Shown here one piece after another: positions 25,892 through 33,822 of a stretch of 33,822 nt of DNA. The DNA comes from Candidatus Accumulibacter sp. 66-26 (GTDB taxonomy: Bacteria; Pseudomonadota; Gammaproteobacteria; Burkholderiales; Rhodocyclaceae). Where the stretch lies: NCBI GenBank assembly GCA_001897745.1, contig MKUH01000019.1, positions 423,455 to 457,276 on the forward strand, in the 5' to 3' direction. The translations under genes and the position numbers were made by a program. The notes under the pieces were generated by a model that was not told the DNA's origin, did not search any database, and saw nothing but the letters and a program-made list of their open reading frames with translations. The first letter of the stretch is position 1. Every line of letters begins with the position of its first letter.

Positions 25892-26842
25892 TCAGGGCGT
25901 GGGCAGCGCGAAGCGGCCGCCCGCCGCGAGCGGCGTGCCGGCCAGGAACTGCCCCGCCGGCAGGCGCTTGCCGCCGGCCTTCTGCAGCTCGGTCAGACGC
26001 AGGGCGCCGCTGCCGCAGGCGACGACGATGCCGTGCTTGTCAGCCGCGAGGACGAGGCCCGGCGCGCGGTCCGGCGCGAATTCCGCCGCACCGCCGTCCG
26101 CCAGCGCGGCGGCCTGCCAGACCTTGACCGTGCCGCCGTCCAGACTCGCCGTCGCACCCGGAAAGGGATTGAAGGCGCGCACCTGGCGCGCCAGCTGCGC
26201 GGCCGGCAGGCGCCAGTCGAGCGGCGCCTCGGCCTTGTCGATCTTGGCGGCGTAGGTCACGCCGTCGGCCGGCTGCGCCGCCGGCGCCAGCGGCAGGCGC
26301 GCGAGCGCTTCGACGATCAGGCGGCCGCCGAGCGTCGCCAGCTTGTCGTGCAGCGTCGCCGCCGTGTCGTCGCCGGCGATCGGCAGGGCTTCGGAATGCA
26401 GCACCGGCCCGGTATCGAGCCCGGCCTCCATCTGCATGATGCAGACGCCGGTCTCGTCGTCGCCGGCGAGGATGGCGCGCTGGATCGGCGCCGCGCCGCG
26501 CCAGCGCGGCAGCAGCGAGGCGTGGATATTGAGGCAGCCGAGGCGCGGCAGGTCGAGCGCGGCCTGCGGCAGGATCAGGCCGTAAGCGGCGACGACCATG
26601 ACGTCGGCGCCGACCGCGCGGATGTGCGCCTGCGCCGCCGCGTCCTTCAGCGTCGGCGGCTGGAAGACCTCGATCCCGGCGGCCAGCGCCTCGACCTTGA
26701 CCGGCGAAGCGTGCAGGGCCATGCCGCGCCCGGCCGGGCGGTCGGGCTGGGTGAGCACGAGAGGAACCTCGTGCCCGGCGGCGAGAATGGCGCGCAACGC
26801 GACCGCGGCGAACTCCGGCGTCCCGGCGAAGATCACCTTCAT
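25892..26842 (-). CDS. fmt: methionyl-tRNA formyltransferase
   Basis: Fmt formylates initiator Met-tRNA using 10-formyl-tetrahydrofolate. The 316-residue protein begins [16 protein letters not shown]. It carries [12 protein letters not shown], the catalytic set in [19 protein letters not shown] and [11 protein letters not shown] (Asn, His, Asp), and the C-terminal OB-like domain from about residue 205 ([23 protein letters not shown]). ATG 26842 overlaps the def stop by 4 nt (ATGA), so the deformylase and formyltransferase are translationally coupled. Confidence 0.97.
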   Translation of the reverse strand: MKVIFAGTPEFAAVALRAILAAGHEVPLVLTQPDRPAGRGMALHASPVKVEALAAGIEVFQPPTLKDAAAQAHIRAVGADVMVVAAYGLILPQAALDLPRLGCLNIHASLLPRWRGAAPIQRAILAGDDETGVCIMQMEAGLDTGPVLHSEALPIAGDDTAATLHDKLATLGGRLIVEALARLPLAPAAQPADGVTYAAKIDKAEAPLDWRLPAAQLARQVRAFNPFPGATASLDGGTVKVWQAAALADGGAAEFAPDRAPGLVLAADKHGIVVACGSGALRLTELQKAGGKRLPAGQFLAGTPLAAGGRFALPTP

Positions 26843-27342
26843 GCGGTGATCCGCGCCTGCTTGGCGAGCTTCGCCTTGATCCGCGTCTGCTTGAGCTGCG
26901 ACAGGTGCTCGACGAAGACCTGGCCGCGCAGATGGTCGATTTCGTGCTGCAGGCAGACGGCGAGCAGGTCCGTCGCCTCGATCGTCCGCGTCTCGCCGTC
27001 GAGGTCGAGATAGCGCACGACGACGTGCTCGGCGCGTTCGACCTTGTCGTAGATGCCGGGCACCGACAGACAGCCCTCCTCGCAGACCTGAACGCCGTCG
27101 CGCTCGACGATCTCCGGATTGACCAGCACCAGCAGCTGGTTCCTCTCTTCCGAGATGTCGATGACGATGACGCATTTGTGCACGTCGACCTGCGTCGCGG
27201 CCAGACCGATGCCCGGCGCTTCGTACATCGTTTCGGCCATGTCGCGCGCCAGACGGCGAATGCCATCGTCAATTTTTGCGACGGGAGAAGCGACTTTTTT
27301 CAGGCGCGGATCGGGAAAACGGAGAATGGGTAGAAGAGCCAT
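26839..27342 (-). CDS. def: peptide deformylase
   Basis: Def removes the N-formyl group from new proteins. The 167-residue protein has all three motifs: GIGLAATQV (45–53), EGCLSVP with metal ligand C91, and QHEIDHLRG with H133, E134 and H137. It is a type 1 deformylase of normal length. The frame is open upstream to 27489, but ATG 27342 gives the standard N-terminus [14 protein letters not shown]. It is the first gene of the def–fmt pair, with a likely −10 (TACAAT) at 27406–27411, and is divergent from the LysM gene. Confidence 0.97.
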   Translation of the reverse strand: MALLPILRFPDPRLKKVASPVAKIDDGIRRLARDMAETMYEAPGIGLAATQVDVHKCVIVIDISEERNQLLVLVNPEIVERDGVQVCEEGCLSVPGIYDKVERAEHVVVRYLDLDGETRTIEATDLLAVCLQHEIDHLRGQVFVEHLSQLKQTRIKAKLAKQARITA

Positions 27343-27391
27343 AAAAAGCTTGATCGAATAAGTAATTACGTGCAGAATCTGCCGCAATGTC

Positions 27392-27420
27392 TTGAAAAAC
27401 GGCGCATTGTACGCTAAGAC
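27392..27420 (+). promoter_or_regulatory. possible promoter of the lysM–dprA–smg run
   Basis: TTGAAA (27392–27397, 5/6), a 17-nt spacer and TAAGAC (27415–27420, 3/6). The −10 is weak. It overlaps the opposite-strand def element. Confidence 0.3.
27406..27411 (-). promoter_or_regulatory. −10 of the def–fmt operon
   Basis: TACAAT on the minus strand matches the −10 at 5/6 and would start transcription about 57 nt before def. The −35 is poor. Confidence 0.4.
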
Positions 27421-27527
27421 GCCAGCCGATGATCCAGGGCGGAACATCACTATGACAGGCGCCAGAACCCGGAGTTTCCGCACCGGCATTCCCGCGGGAG
27501 GCCGGCCGCTCGCATGAGGATATCACG

Positions 27528-28559
27528 ATGATCCGCATTATTTCCGCGCTCATTCTGGCCGTGGCGGCGACGCTTTGCAGCGCCGCCGGACAGCCGATAC
27601 AGCTCGCCGACAACGCGCCGGATCGTCACGTCGTGGTTCCCGGCGACACCCTGTGGGGCATTTCCGGCAAGTTTCTGAAGGATCCCTGGCGCTGGCCCGA
27701 AATCTGGCGCCTGAACAAGGATCAGGTCAAGAATCCGCACCGCATCTATCCGGGCGACGTGATCGTCCTCGAGCGCGACGCCGACGGCAACCCGCGCCTC
27801 ACGCTGCAGTCGGCGAGCGCCCGTCTGCAGCCGCGCATCTATTCCGAACAGATCGGCCAGGCGATTCCGAGCATTCCGCCGAACATCATCGAGCCCTTTC
27901 TCTCCGCCCCGCTGGTCGTCGACGAAACCGGGCTGAACGATGCCGCGCGCATCGTCGCCACGCAGCAGGACCGCGTCTTCCTCGCCAACGGCGACCTCGC
28001 CTACGTCGCCAACGCCAAGCCCGGCGTCGACATGTGGCAGGTCTACCGCAAGGGCAAGCCGATGCCCGACCCGGAAACCCGCGAAGTGCTCGGCTACGAG
28101 GCCTTCTACCTGGGCACCGCGCGGCAGATCGAGCCAGGCAACCCGGCCACCTTCCAGATCGTGACCTTCAAGGAAGAGATCGGCCGCGGCGACCGCCTGC
28201 TGCCGTCGTCCCGCCCGCCCCTCCTCGACTACGCGCCGCACCGCCCGGAGCGGAGCGTCGACGGCCGCCTGATCTCGGTCTACGGCGGCGTCGGCGAGGG
28301 CGGCCGCTTCTCGATCGTCGCGCTCAACAAGGGCAGCAACGACGGCCTGGAAATCGGCCACGTGCTGTCGCTGCTGCGCAACCGCACGATCACGCAGCGC
28401 GACGAGGACGGGCGCAAGGAATCGGTACGGATTCCCGACGAACGCTACGGCCTCGTCTTCGTCTTCCGCACCTTCGAACGCGTCTCCTACGCGCTGGTGG
28501 TCCAGGCCGACGGATCGGTCGTCGTCAACGACTACGTCCGCACGCCCGAGGTCCGCTGA
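27528..28559 (+). CDS. LysM domain secreted protein
   Basis: This 343-residue protein has a signal peptide (MIRIISALILAVAATLCSAAG). One LysM domain follows at about 32–85 (HVVVPGDTLWGISGKFL … NPHRIYPGDVIVL), which binds peptidoglycan. The remaining 250 residues have no enzymatic motif that I recognise. The protein lies immediately upstream of dprA and divergent from def, an order widely kept in betaproteobacteria. It is probably a periplasmic cell-wall-associated protein. The start ATG follows GAGGAT. The 61-nt gap to dprA shows no terminator, so co-transcription is likely. Confidence 0.9.
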   Translation: MIRIISALILAVAATLCSAAGQPIQLADNAPDRHVVVPGDTLWGISGKFLKDPWRWPEIWRLNKDQVKNPHRIYPGDVIVLERDADGNPRLTLQSASARLQPRIYSEQIGQAIPSIPPNIIEPFLSAPLVVDETGLNDAARIVATQQDRVFLANGDLAYVANAKPGVDMWQVYRKGKPMPDPETREVLGYEAFYLGTARQIEPGNPATFQIVTFKEEIGRGDRLLPSSRPPLLDYAPHRPERSVDGRLISVYGGVGEGGRFSIVALNKGSNDGLEIGHVLSLLRNRTITQRDEDGRKESVRIPDERYGLVFVFRTFERVSYALVVQADGSVVVNDYVRTPEVR

Positions 28560-28620
28560 CCCGCTCCGCGCACCGCCGGCGCCGCACTCCACGCCGCGTT
28601 TCATATTCCGCGAGCCCGCG

Positions 28621-29721
28621 ATGAATGAGGCCGAATCGCTCGCCGCCTGGCTGCGCCTGACGCTGATCCCGGGGATCGGCGGCGAAACGCAGCGCAAGCT
28701 GCTCGCCGCCTTCGGCCTCCCGGAAACCGTCTTCGCCGCCGGCCGCAGCGCGATTGCCGGCGTGCTCGGCGGCAAGGCCGCCGGCCTCCTGCTCGACACC
28801 GACAATTCCGCCGCCGTCGCCGCCGCGCTCGCCTGGGCCGACGCCACCGCCGGCCAGCACATCGTGACGCTGGCCGACCCGGACTATCCGCCGGCCCTGC
28901 TCGAAATCCCCGACCCGCCGAGCGTGCTCTACGTACGCGGCCGCCTCGAACTGCTCAGGCGACCGGCGCTGGCCATCGTCGGCAGCCGCAATCCGACGCC
29001 GCAGGGCGTCCAGAACGCCGAACGCTTCGCCGCCGCCTTCGCCGACGCCGGCCTCTGCATCGCCAGCGGCCTCGCCCTCGGCATCGACGCGGCGGCGCAC
29101 CGCGGCGCGCTGGCGGCAAACGGCGACACGGTCGCCTTCATCGGCACCGGCATCGACCGCGTTTACCCGGCGCGCAACCGCGAACTGGCGCTCGAGATCG
29201 GTGGCCGCGGCGCCATCGTCTCCGAATTCCCGCTCGGCACACCGGTCATGGCGGCCAATTTCCCGCGCCGCAACCGCCTCATCTCCGGCCTCGCGCGTGG
29301 CGTGCTGGTCGTCGAAGCGGCGGTCGAAAGCGGCTCGCTGATCACCGCCCGCCTCGCCGCCGAGCAAGGCCGCGAGGTCTTCGCGATTCCCGGCTCGATT
29401 CATTCGCCGCAGGCGCGCGGCTGCCACAAGCTGATCAAGCAGGGCGCCAAGCTCGTCGAAACCGCGCAGGACGTCCTCGAAGAACTGCGCTGGGCGCCGC
29501 CGGCCGCCGTCGCCGAGGCCCCGCCCGCCGCTGCGGACGCCGCGCCGGGCGCGCCGCAGCTGCTCGACCTGCTCGGCTACGACCCTTGCGCGCTGGACGA
29601 ACTGGCGGCGCGCAGCGGCTTGACGGCCGAAGCGCTTTCCGTGATGCTGTTGCATCTGGAACTCGACGGTCGAGTCGCCAGCCTGCCGGGCGGCCGCTAC
29701 CAGCGACTGACCGGCGTGTAA
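28621..29721 (+). CDS. dprA: DNA-processing protein DprA
   Basis: DprA binds incoming single-stranded DNA and loads RecA during natural transformation. The 366-residue protein has an N-terminal helical region (1–80) and a Rossmann-like core: AIVGSRNPTPQG, IASGLALGIDAAAHRGAL, FIGTGIDRVYPARN, EFPLGTPVMAANFPRRNRLISGLA and EAAVESGSLITARLAAEQGREVFAIPGS. A C-terminal winged helix (about 308–360) follows an Ala/Pro-rich linker. All family motifs are intact. Presence of dprA alone does not prove competence. smg follows after 13 nt. Confidence 0.96.
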   Translation: MNEAESLAAWLRLTLIPGIGGETQRKLLAAFGLPETVFAAGRSAIAGVLGGKAAGLLLDTDNSAAVAAALAWADATAGQHIVTLADPDYPPALLEIPDPPSVLYVRGRLELLRRPALAIVGSRNPTPQGVQNAERFAAAFADAGLCIASGLALGIDAAAHRGALAANGDTVAFIGTGIDRVYPARNRELALEIGGRGAIVSEFPLGTPVMAANFPRRNRLISGLARGVLVVEAAVESGSLITARLAAEQGREVFAIPGSIHSPQARGCHKLIKQGAKLVETAQDVLEELRWAPPAAVAEAPPAAADAAPGAPQLLDLLGYDPCALDELAARSGLTAEALSVMLLHLELDGRVASLPGGRYQRLTGV

Positions 29722-29734
29722 CAGCACGGACCCC

Positions 29735-30184
29735 ATGATCGACATCCTCGTTTACCTCTTCGAAAACTACTACGACTTCAGCGCCCACCCGAAACCGGAC
29801 GCGCTGGCCCGCAAGCTTTCCGCCGTCGGCTTCGAAGAGGGCGAAATCTCCGTCGCGCTGGACTGGCTCGACGGCCTGAAAAGCGCCCGCGTCGCCGAAT
29901 TCTCGTGCAGTCCGCACGCCGTGCGCATCTACACCGCGGACGAGCAATCCAAGCTGGGCTGCGACTGCCTCAATTTCGTCGTTTTTCTCGAAGCCGCCGG
30001 CGTCCTCACGCCCGCCCTGCGCGAGCTGGTCGTCGAGCGCGGCATGACGCTCGAGGACGACCCCGTCCCGCTCGACCGCTTCAAGATCATCGTGCTGATG
30101 GTGCTGTGGAGCCGGGAGCAGGATCTGGAGCCGCTGATCGTCGAAGAACTGCTCTACGACGCCGATCCCGAACTGCTGCACTGA
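29735..30184 (+). CDS. smg: Smg family protein (DUF494)
   Basis: This 149-residue protein matches Smg/DUF494: the N-terminus MIDILVYLFENYYDF, then VGFEEGEISVALDWLDGL, the mid-segment SPHAVRIYTADEQSKLGCDCLNFV, and an acidic C-terminus. It is cytoplasmic and of unknown molecular role. The dprA–smg–topoisomerase order is conserved in beta- and gammaproteobacteria, where smg takes its name from this locus. It starts 13 nt after dprA with a weak ribosome site. A predicted promoter after its stop (30254–30283) suggests that the topoisomerase can also be transcribed separately. Confidence 0.94.
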   Translation: MIDILVYLFENYYDFSAHPKPDALARKLSAVGFEEGEISVALDWLDGLKSARVAEFSCSPHAVRIYTADEQSKLGCDCLNFVVFLEAAGVLTPALRELVVERGMTLEDDPVPLDRFKIIVLMVLWSREQDLEPLIVEELLYDADPELLH

Positions 30185-30253
30185 CGCATACCGGCGGCCT
30201 GCGCCGCCCCCCGCCAGCCCCCTTCTTTCCAAGCGCTCGCCGAGTTTCGCCGC

Positions 30254-30283
30254 TTGCCAAGCGCGCCACTGTGCTCTTATCAT
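30254..30283 (+). promoter_or_regulatory. sigma70-like promoter of the topoisomerase gene
   Basis: TTGCCA (30254–30259), an 18-nt spacer and TATCAT (30278–30283) match the sigma70 consensus at 5/6 and 4/6. The leader to ATG 30345 would be about 55 nt. Only a weak ribosome site precedes that ATG. Confidence 0.5.
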
Positions 30284-30344
30284 GCCCCGCAGCATGGCCG
30301 CCCGCGCCGTGCCTCCGCCACCCTCCCGGGCTTAAAAATACGCC

Positions 30345-33017
30345 ATGAGCAAGAAGCTGATCATCGCCGAGAAACCCTCCGTCGCCGCCGACATCGCGCG
30401 CGCTCTCGGCGGATTCACCAAGCACGACGACTACTTCGAGAGCGACGAACTCGTCCTCTCGTCGGCCGTCGGCCACCTGCTCGAACTGGCCTGCCCCGAG
30501 GAGTACGAGGTCAAGCGCGGCAAATGGTCCTTCGCCCACCTGCCGGTGATCCCGCCGCACTTCGCGCTCAAACCGATCGAGAAATCCGAGTCGCGCCTCA
30601 AGCTGCTGACCAAGCTGATCAAGCGCAAGGACGTGAGCGGCCTGGTTAACGCCTGCGACGCGGGGCGCGAGGGCGAGCTGATCTTCAATTACATTGCGCA
30701 GCACGCCAAAAGCGGCAAGCCGGTCGAGCGCCTGTGGCTGCAGTCGATGACGCAGCAGGCGATCAAGGACGGCTTCTCGCGCCTGCGCGCCGGTTCCGAA
30801 ATGCAGGGGCTGGCCGACGCCGCCGTCTGCCGCTCGGAATCCGACTGGCTGGTCGGCATCAACGGCACGCGCGCCATGACCGCGTTCAACTCGAAGACCG
30901 GCGGCTTCCACCTGACCACCGTCGGCCGCGTGCAGACGCCGACGCTGGCGCTGCTCGTCGAGCGCGAGGACAAGATCCGCAAGTTCAAGCCGCGCCCCTA
31001 CTGGGAACTCGAAGGCGTCTTCGCCTGCGCCGCCGGCGAATACCGCGGCAAGTGGTTCGACGAGAAATTCCAGAACAAGGACGACGACGAGCACGCGCGC
31101 GCCAACCGCCTGTGGGACGAAGCCACGGCCAAGGCGCTGCAGGCCAAGTGCGTCGGCCGGCCGGGCGAAGTCAGCGAGGAGGCCAAGCCGTCGACGCAGC
31201 TCTCGCCGCTGCTCTACGACCTGACCAGCCTGCAGCGCGAAGCGAACGGCCGCTTCGGCTTCTCGGCCAAGGCCACGCTCGGCCTCGCGCAGGCCCTCTA
31301 TGAAAAACACAAGGTCCTGACCTACCCGCGGACCGACGCGCGCGCGCTGCCCGAGGACTATCTCGGCACGGTCAAGCAGACGCTCACCATGCTCACCGGC
31401 GAAGGCGTCGGCAAGGGCCACGACGAGACGCTGATCGCCCGCTACTCGCCGTTCGCGCACCAGGTGCTGGCGCGCAACTGGGTCCTGCCGAACAAGCGCA
31501 TCTTCAACAACGCCAAGATTTCCGACCACTTCGCGATCATCCCGACGCTGCAGGCGCCGAAGAGCCTCTCGGAACCCGAACAGAAGCTCTACGACATGGT
31601 CGTCAAGCGCTTCCTCGCCGTTTTCTACCCGGCCGCCGAATACATGATCACGACGCGCATCACGCGCGTCGAGGGCGAACCCTTCAAGACCGAGGGCAAG
31701 GTGCTCGTCAATCCGGGCTGGCTCGCCGTCTACGGCAAGGAAAGCCAGGAAGGCGACGAAGGCAATCTGGTGCCGGTGCAGCCCAAGGAGAAGGTCAAGG
31801 CCGAGGAAGTGCTGCTCAACGCCACCGAGACCCGGCCGCCCGCCCGCTACTCGGAAGCGACGTTGCTCTCGGCCATGGAAGGCGCCGGCAAGACCGTCGA
31901 CGACGAGGAACTGAAGGCGGCGATGGCCGGCCGCGGCCTCGGCACGCCGGCGACGCGCGCGCAGATCATCGAAAACCTGATCAACGAGCAGTACCTGCAC
32001 CGCGAAGGCCGCGAACTGCAGCCGACGGCCAAGGCCTTCTCGCTGATGACGCTGCTCAACGGCCTCGGCATCCCCGAACTGACCGCCGCCGAACTGACCG
32101 GCGAATGGGAATACAAGCTCGCCCGCATGGAACGCGGCGAGATGTCGCGCGCCGCCTTCATGAAGGAAATCGCGGCGATGACGCAGCACATCGTCGACCG
32201 CGCCAAGACCTACGACAGCGACACCATCCCCGGCGACTTCGGCGAGCTGAGCACGCCGTGTCCGAAGTGCGGCGGCAAGATCAAGGAAACCTACAAGAAA
32301 TTCCAGTGCCAGGCCTGCGACTTCGCGCTCTGGAAGATCGTCGCCGGCCGCCAGTACGAAGCCGCCGAGATCGAGGAACTGCTCACCGAACGCAAGATCG
32401 GCCCGCTCACCGGCTTCCGCAACAAGATGGGACGCCCGTTCAACGCGATCATCAAGCTCAACGCCGACAACCAGCCCGAATTCGATTTCGGCCAGGGCGC
32501 GGTGGGCGAGGACGGCACCGCCGAGGAAGTCGACTTTTCCGGACAGGAAGCGCTCGGCGCCTGCCCGAAGTGCGCCGCGCGCGTCTTCGAGCACGGCCTC
32601 GCCTACGTCTGCGAAAAATCGGTCGGCCCGGCCAAGAGCTGCGACTTCCGCTCCGGCAAGATGATCCTGCAGCAGCCGGTCGAACCGGAGCAGATGCAGA
32701 AGCTGCTCGCCACAGGCCGCACCGACCTGCTCAAGAATTTCATCTCATCGCGCACGCGGCGCAAGTTCTCGGCCTTCCTGGTGCGCGGCGCCGACGGCAA
32801 GGTCGGTTTCGAATTCGAGAAGCGCGAACCGAAGACCCCGGCGAAGACCGCCAAGGCCGGCAAAGCGACCAAGGACGAAGACGCGGACGAGGGAAAAGCC
32901 GCGCCCGCCAAGACCAAGACGGCCGGCAAGGCCGCTGCGAAAACAACCAAGAGCACGACCAAGAGCACGGCCGCGAAAGCCGGCGCCAAGAAGCCGGCGG
33001 CCAAGCCTTCAGCCTGA
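30345..33017 (+). CDS. topB: DNA topoisomerase III-type (type IA) with Zn fingers and H1-like tail
   Basis: This 890-residue type IA topoisomerase relaxes and decatenates DNA. The Toprim domain begins KLIIAEKPSVA (E9, K10), the TopB rather than TopA wording, and has CDAGREGELI (D105). VGRVQTPTLALLVERE and the active site LTYPRTDARALP with Tyr327 follow. C-terminal to the core are one four-Cys zinc finger (about 638–660), a Toprim C-terminal repeat, and a second Cys cluster (about 740–768). The last 60 or so residues are a Lys/Ala/Thr-rich, histone H1-like tail. E. coli TopB is 653 residues, so the C-terminal part is extra. It occupies the place where topA sits after smg in other bacteria. Confidence 0.93.
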   Translation: MSKKLIIAEKPSVAADIARALGGFTKHDDYFESDELVLSSAVGHLLELACPEEYEVKRGKWSFAHLPVIPPHFALKPIEKSESRLKLLTKLIKRKDVSGLVNACDAGREGELIFNYIAQHAKSGKPVERLWLQSMTQQAIKDGFSRLRAGSEMQGLADAAVCRSESDWLVGINGTRAMTAFNSKTGGFHLTTVGRVQTPTLALLVEREDKIRKFKPRPYWELEGVFACAAGEYRGKWFDEKFQNKDDDEHARANRLWDEATAKALQAKCVGRPGEVSEEAKPSTQLSPLLYDLTSLQREANGRFGFSAKATLGLAQALYEKHKVLTYPRTDARALPEDYLGTVKQTLTMLTGEGVGKGHDETLIARYSPFAHQVLARNWVLPNKRIFNNAKISDHFAIIPTLQAPKSLSEPEQKLYDMVVKRFLAVFYPAAEYMITTRITRVEGEPFKTEGKVLVNPGWLAVYGKESQEGDEGNLVPVQPKEKVKAEEVLLNATETRPPARYSEATLLSAMEGAGKTVDDEELKAAMAGRGLGTPATRAQIIENLINEQYLHREGRELQPTAKAFSLMTLLNGLGIPELTAAELTGEWEYKLARMERGEMSRAAFMKEIAAMTQHIVDRAKTYDSDTIPGDFGELSTPCPKCGGKIKETYKKFQCQACDFALWKIVAGRQYEAAEIEELLTERKIGPLTGFRNKMGRPFNAIIKLNADNQPEFDFGQGAVGEDGTAEEVDFSGQEALGACPKCAARVFEHGLAYVCEKSVGPAKSCDFRSGKMILQQPVEPEQMQKLLATGRTDLLKNFISSRTRRKFSAFLVRGADGKVGFEFEKREPKTPAKTAKAGKATKDEDADEGKAAPAKTKTAGKAAAKTTKSTTKSTAAKAGAKKPAAKPSA

Positions 33018-33056
33018 GGTGCGCCGCACGGCGTCCGGCACGACGTGCGTCGCACC
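33018..33056 (+). repeat. long inverted repeat directly after the topoisomerase stop
   Basis: Arms 33018–33033 and 33041–33056 pair at 14 of 16 positions around a 7-nt loop. There is no T-tract, so it may protect the mRNA 3' end or be a repeat element rather than a terminator. Confidence 0.5.
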
Positions 33057-33162
33057 GGATACGCCTCCCGGCATCCCGGCGCCGGCCTGCGACCGCCCCT
33101 CCGTCCCCCCCGTCCGCAACGCGAGGACGGATGCAAAGCTAACGGCGTCCGCGCCAATCGCG

Positions 33163-33194
33163 ATCCCCTGGGCAGCGCCCGGGGATTTCCTTTT
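33163..33194 (+). terminator. intrinsic terminator of the topoisomerase transcript
   Basis: A stem ATCCCC-T-GGGC / GCCC-GGGGAT (one bulged T) with an AGC loop is followed by TTCCTTTT. It lies about 145 nt past the topoisomerase stop and just before the cytochrome gene. Confidence 0.65.
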
Positions 33195-33231
33195 GACCCT
33201 TGGCAATCAACGCTACTCACAGGAGAGGAAT

Positions 33232-33681
33232 ATGAAGAAAATCGTTGCCGCACTCGTCCTCGCCGGCTTCGCCGCCGGCGCTTCGGCCCAGATGAAGCCC
33301 GAAGACGCGATCAAATTCCGCCAGTCGACCTACGGCTTCATGGCCTGGAACATGGGCAAGATCAAGGCCAGCCTCGAAGGCGCCTACAACAAGGAAGAAG
33401 TCGCCAAGGCGGCGCACGCCATCGCCGTCTCCGCCAACTCGGGCATGGGCGCGCTCTACCTGCCGGGCACCGACAAGGGCACCGGCTGGAAGGAAACCCG
33501 CCTCAAATCCGAGTTCTTCTCGCAGCAGGAAGAAGTCGGCAAGATCGCGCGCGCCTTCAACGCCGCCGCCAACGAACTCGACAAGGCGGCGGCCAGCGGT
33601 GACGCGGCGGCCGTCAAGGTCGCCTTCGGCAAGACCGGGGAAGGCTGCAAGGCCTGCCACGACAAGTTCCGCAAGGACTGA
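33232..33681 (+). CDS. cytochrome c' (class II c-type cytochrome)
   Basis: This 149-residue periplasmic haem protein has a signal peptide (MKKIVAALVLAGFAAGASAQ) and a four-helix-bundle body. It ends with the class II c-type haem site CKACHDKFRKD, placed near the C-terminus as in cytochrome c'/c-556. RxSTYGFMAWNMGKIK at the mature N-terminus is typical of the family. Such proteins bind NO or act in electron transfer and stress defence. The ATG follows a strong AGGAGAGG ribosome site (33221–33228). A terminator precedes it and another follows, so it is monocistronic, but I cannot place its promoter with confidence. Confidence 0.94.
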   Translation: MKKIVAALVLAGFAAGASAQMKPEDAIKFRQSTYGFMAWNMGKIKASLEGAYNKEEVAKAAHAIAVSANSGMGALYLPGTDKGTGWKETRLKSEFFSQQEEVGKIARAFNAAANELDKAAASGDAAAVKVAFGKTGEGCKACHDKFRKD

Positions 33682-33713
33682 GACGGGAACGACCGGCATC
33701 CAGCCATGAAAAA

Positions 33714-33751
33714 AGCCACCTCCGGGCGAGACGTTCGCCTAAAGTGTGGCT
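33714..33751 (+). ncRNA. structured element after the cytochrome gene, possible small RNA
   Basis: An outer stem AGCCAC (33714–33719) / GTGGCT (33746–33751) encloses an inner stem GGCGA (33725–33729) / TCGCC (33735–33739) with a GACGT loop. It is followed within 10 nt by a strong terminator hairpin. The pair could be a 3'-UTR-derived small RNA or only a 3' stabiliser. No known family is recognised. Confidence 0.35.
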
Positions 33752-33755
33752 ATCC

Positions 33756-33789
33756 AAAAATGACCCGGTTTCCCCCGGGTCATTTTTTT
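33756..33789 (+). terminator. strong intrinsic terminator
   Basis: The 8-bp stem TGACCCGG (33761–33768) / CCGGGTCA (33775–33782) is flanked by an A-run and seven T. It can act on both strands and ends the cytochrome c' transcript. The remaining 33 bases of the window show no gene. Confidence 0.85.
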
Positions 33790-33822
33790 GCGTTAGAGAT
33801 GTGATTGTGATCCCAAGGACTT

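Noticed and set aside
33193-33219. TTGACC … TACTCA as a promoter for cytochrome c'
   Set aside because: The spacer is only 15 nt, the −35 overlaps the terminator T-tract, and the −10 abuts the ribosome site, leaving almost no leader.

Overview
The window is about 33.8 kb of very GC-rich bacterial chromosome. Genes are densely packed, with strong G/C preference at third codon positions. Gene content and order (murB; priA–hemE; trkH–trkA–ntrX–ntrY–DUF4390–rsmB; htpX; fmt–def | lysM–dprA–smg–topoisomerase) are those of a betaproteobacterium, most likely Rhodocyclales (Dechloromonas/Azoarcus-like). That assignment is inferred from protein families and synteny, not from a search. I see no insertion sequence, prophage, CRISPR array, tRNA or rRNA.

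Left part (1–10.9 kb) is a mixed metabolic region. It starts inside murB, followed by a small cupin gene, a convergent DUF1840 gene, a methyltransferase-like gene, and a tight run of beta-carbonic anhydrase, ROK sugar kinase and a MOSC-domain protein. Two LysR-type regulators each face a divergently transcribed gene: a DUF554 membrane protein, and a DUF2917 protein followed by an alpha/beta hydrolase. A tyrB-type aminotransferase lies between the two pairs.

Middle part (10.9–22.9 kb) is all on the minus strand. Read in the direction of transcription it is rsmB, a DUF4390 secreted protein, the NtrY-like sensor kinase, the NtrX-like regulator, trkA, trkH, then hemE and priA. Start/stop overlaps and 2–9 nt gaps from rsmB to trkH argue for one operon joining rRNA methylation, NtrYX signalling and potassium uptake. 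The gap between hemE and priA holds a tight cluster of DnaA-box-like sequences and a terminator-like hairpin, and is the most unusual non-coding stretch here.

Right part (22.9–33.8 kb) has a cation-efflux transporter overlapping an S1/P1-type nuclease, convergent htpX, and the fmt–def pair (minus strand). Divergent from def run a LysM protein, dprA, smg and a topoisomerase III-type enzyme with a histone H1-like tail, then a cytochrome c' gene. The window ends with a small structured element and a strong terminator.

I found no clear new multi-gene system. The points most worth a second look are the DnaA-box cluster between priA and hemE, an NtrX whose central AAA+ domain has lost its ATPase motifs, a palindromic insert and an opposite-strand terminator both inside the nuclease coding sequence, and a possible small RNA after the cytochrome gene.
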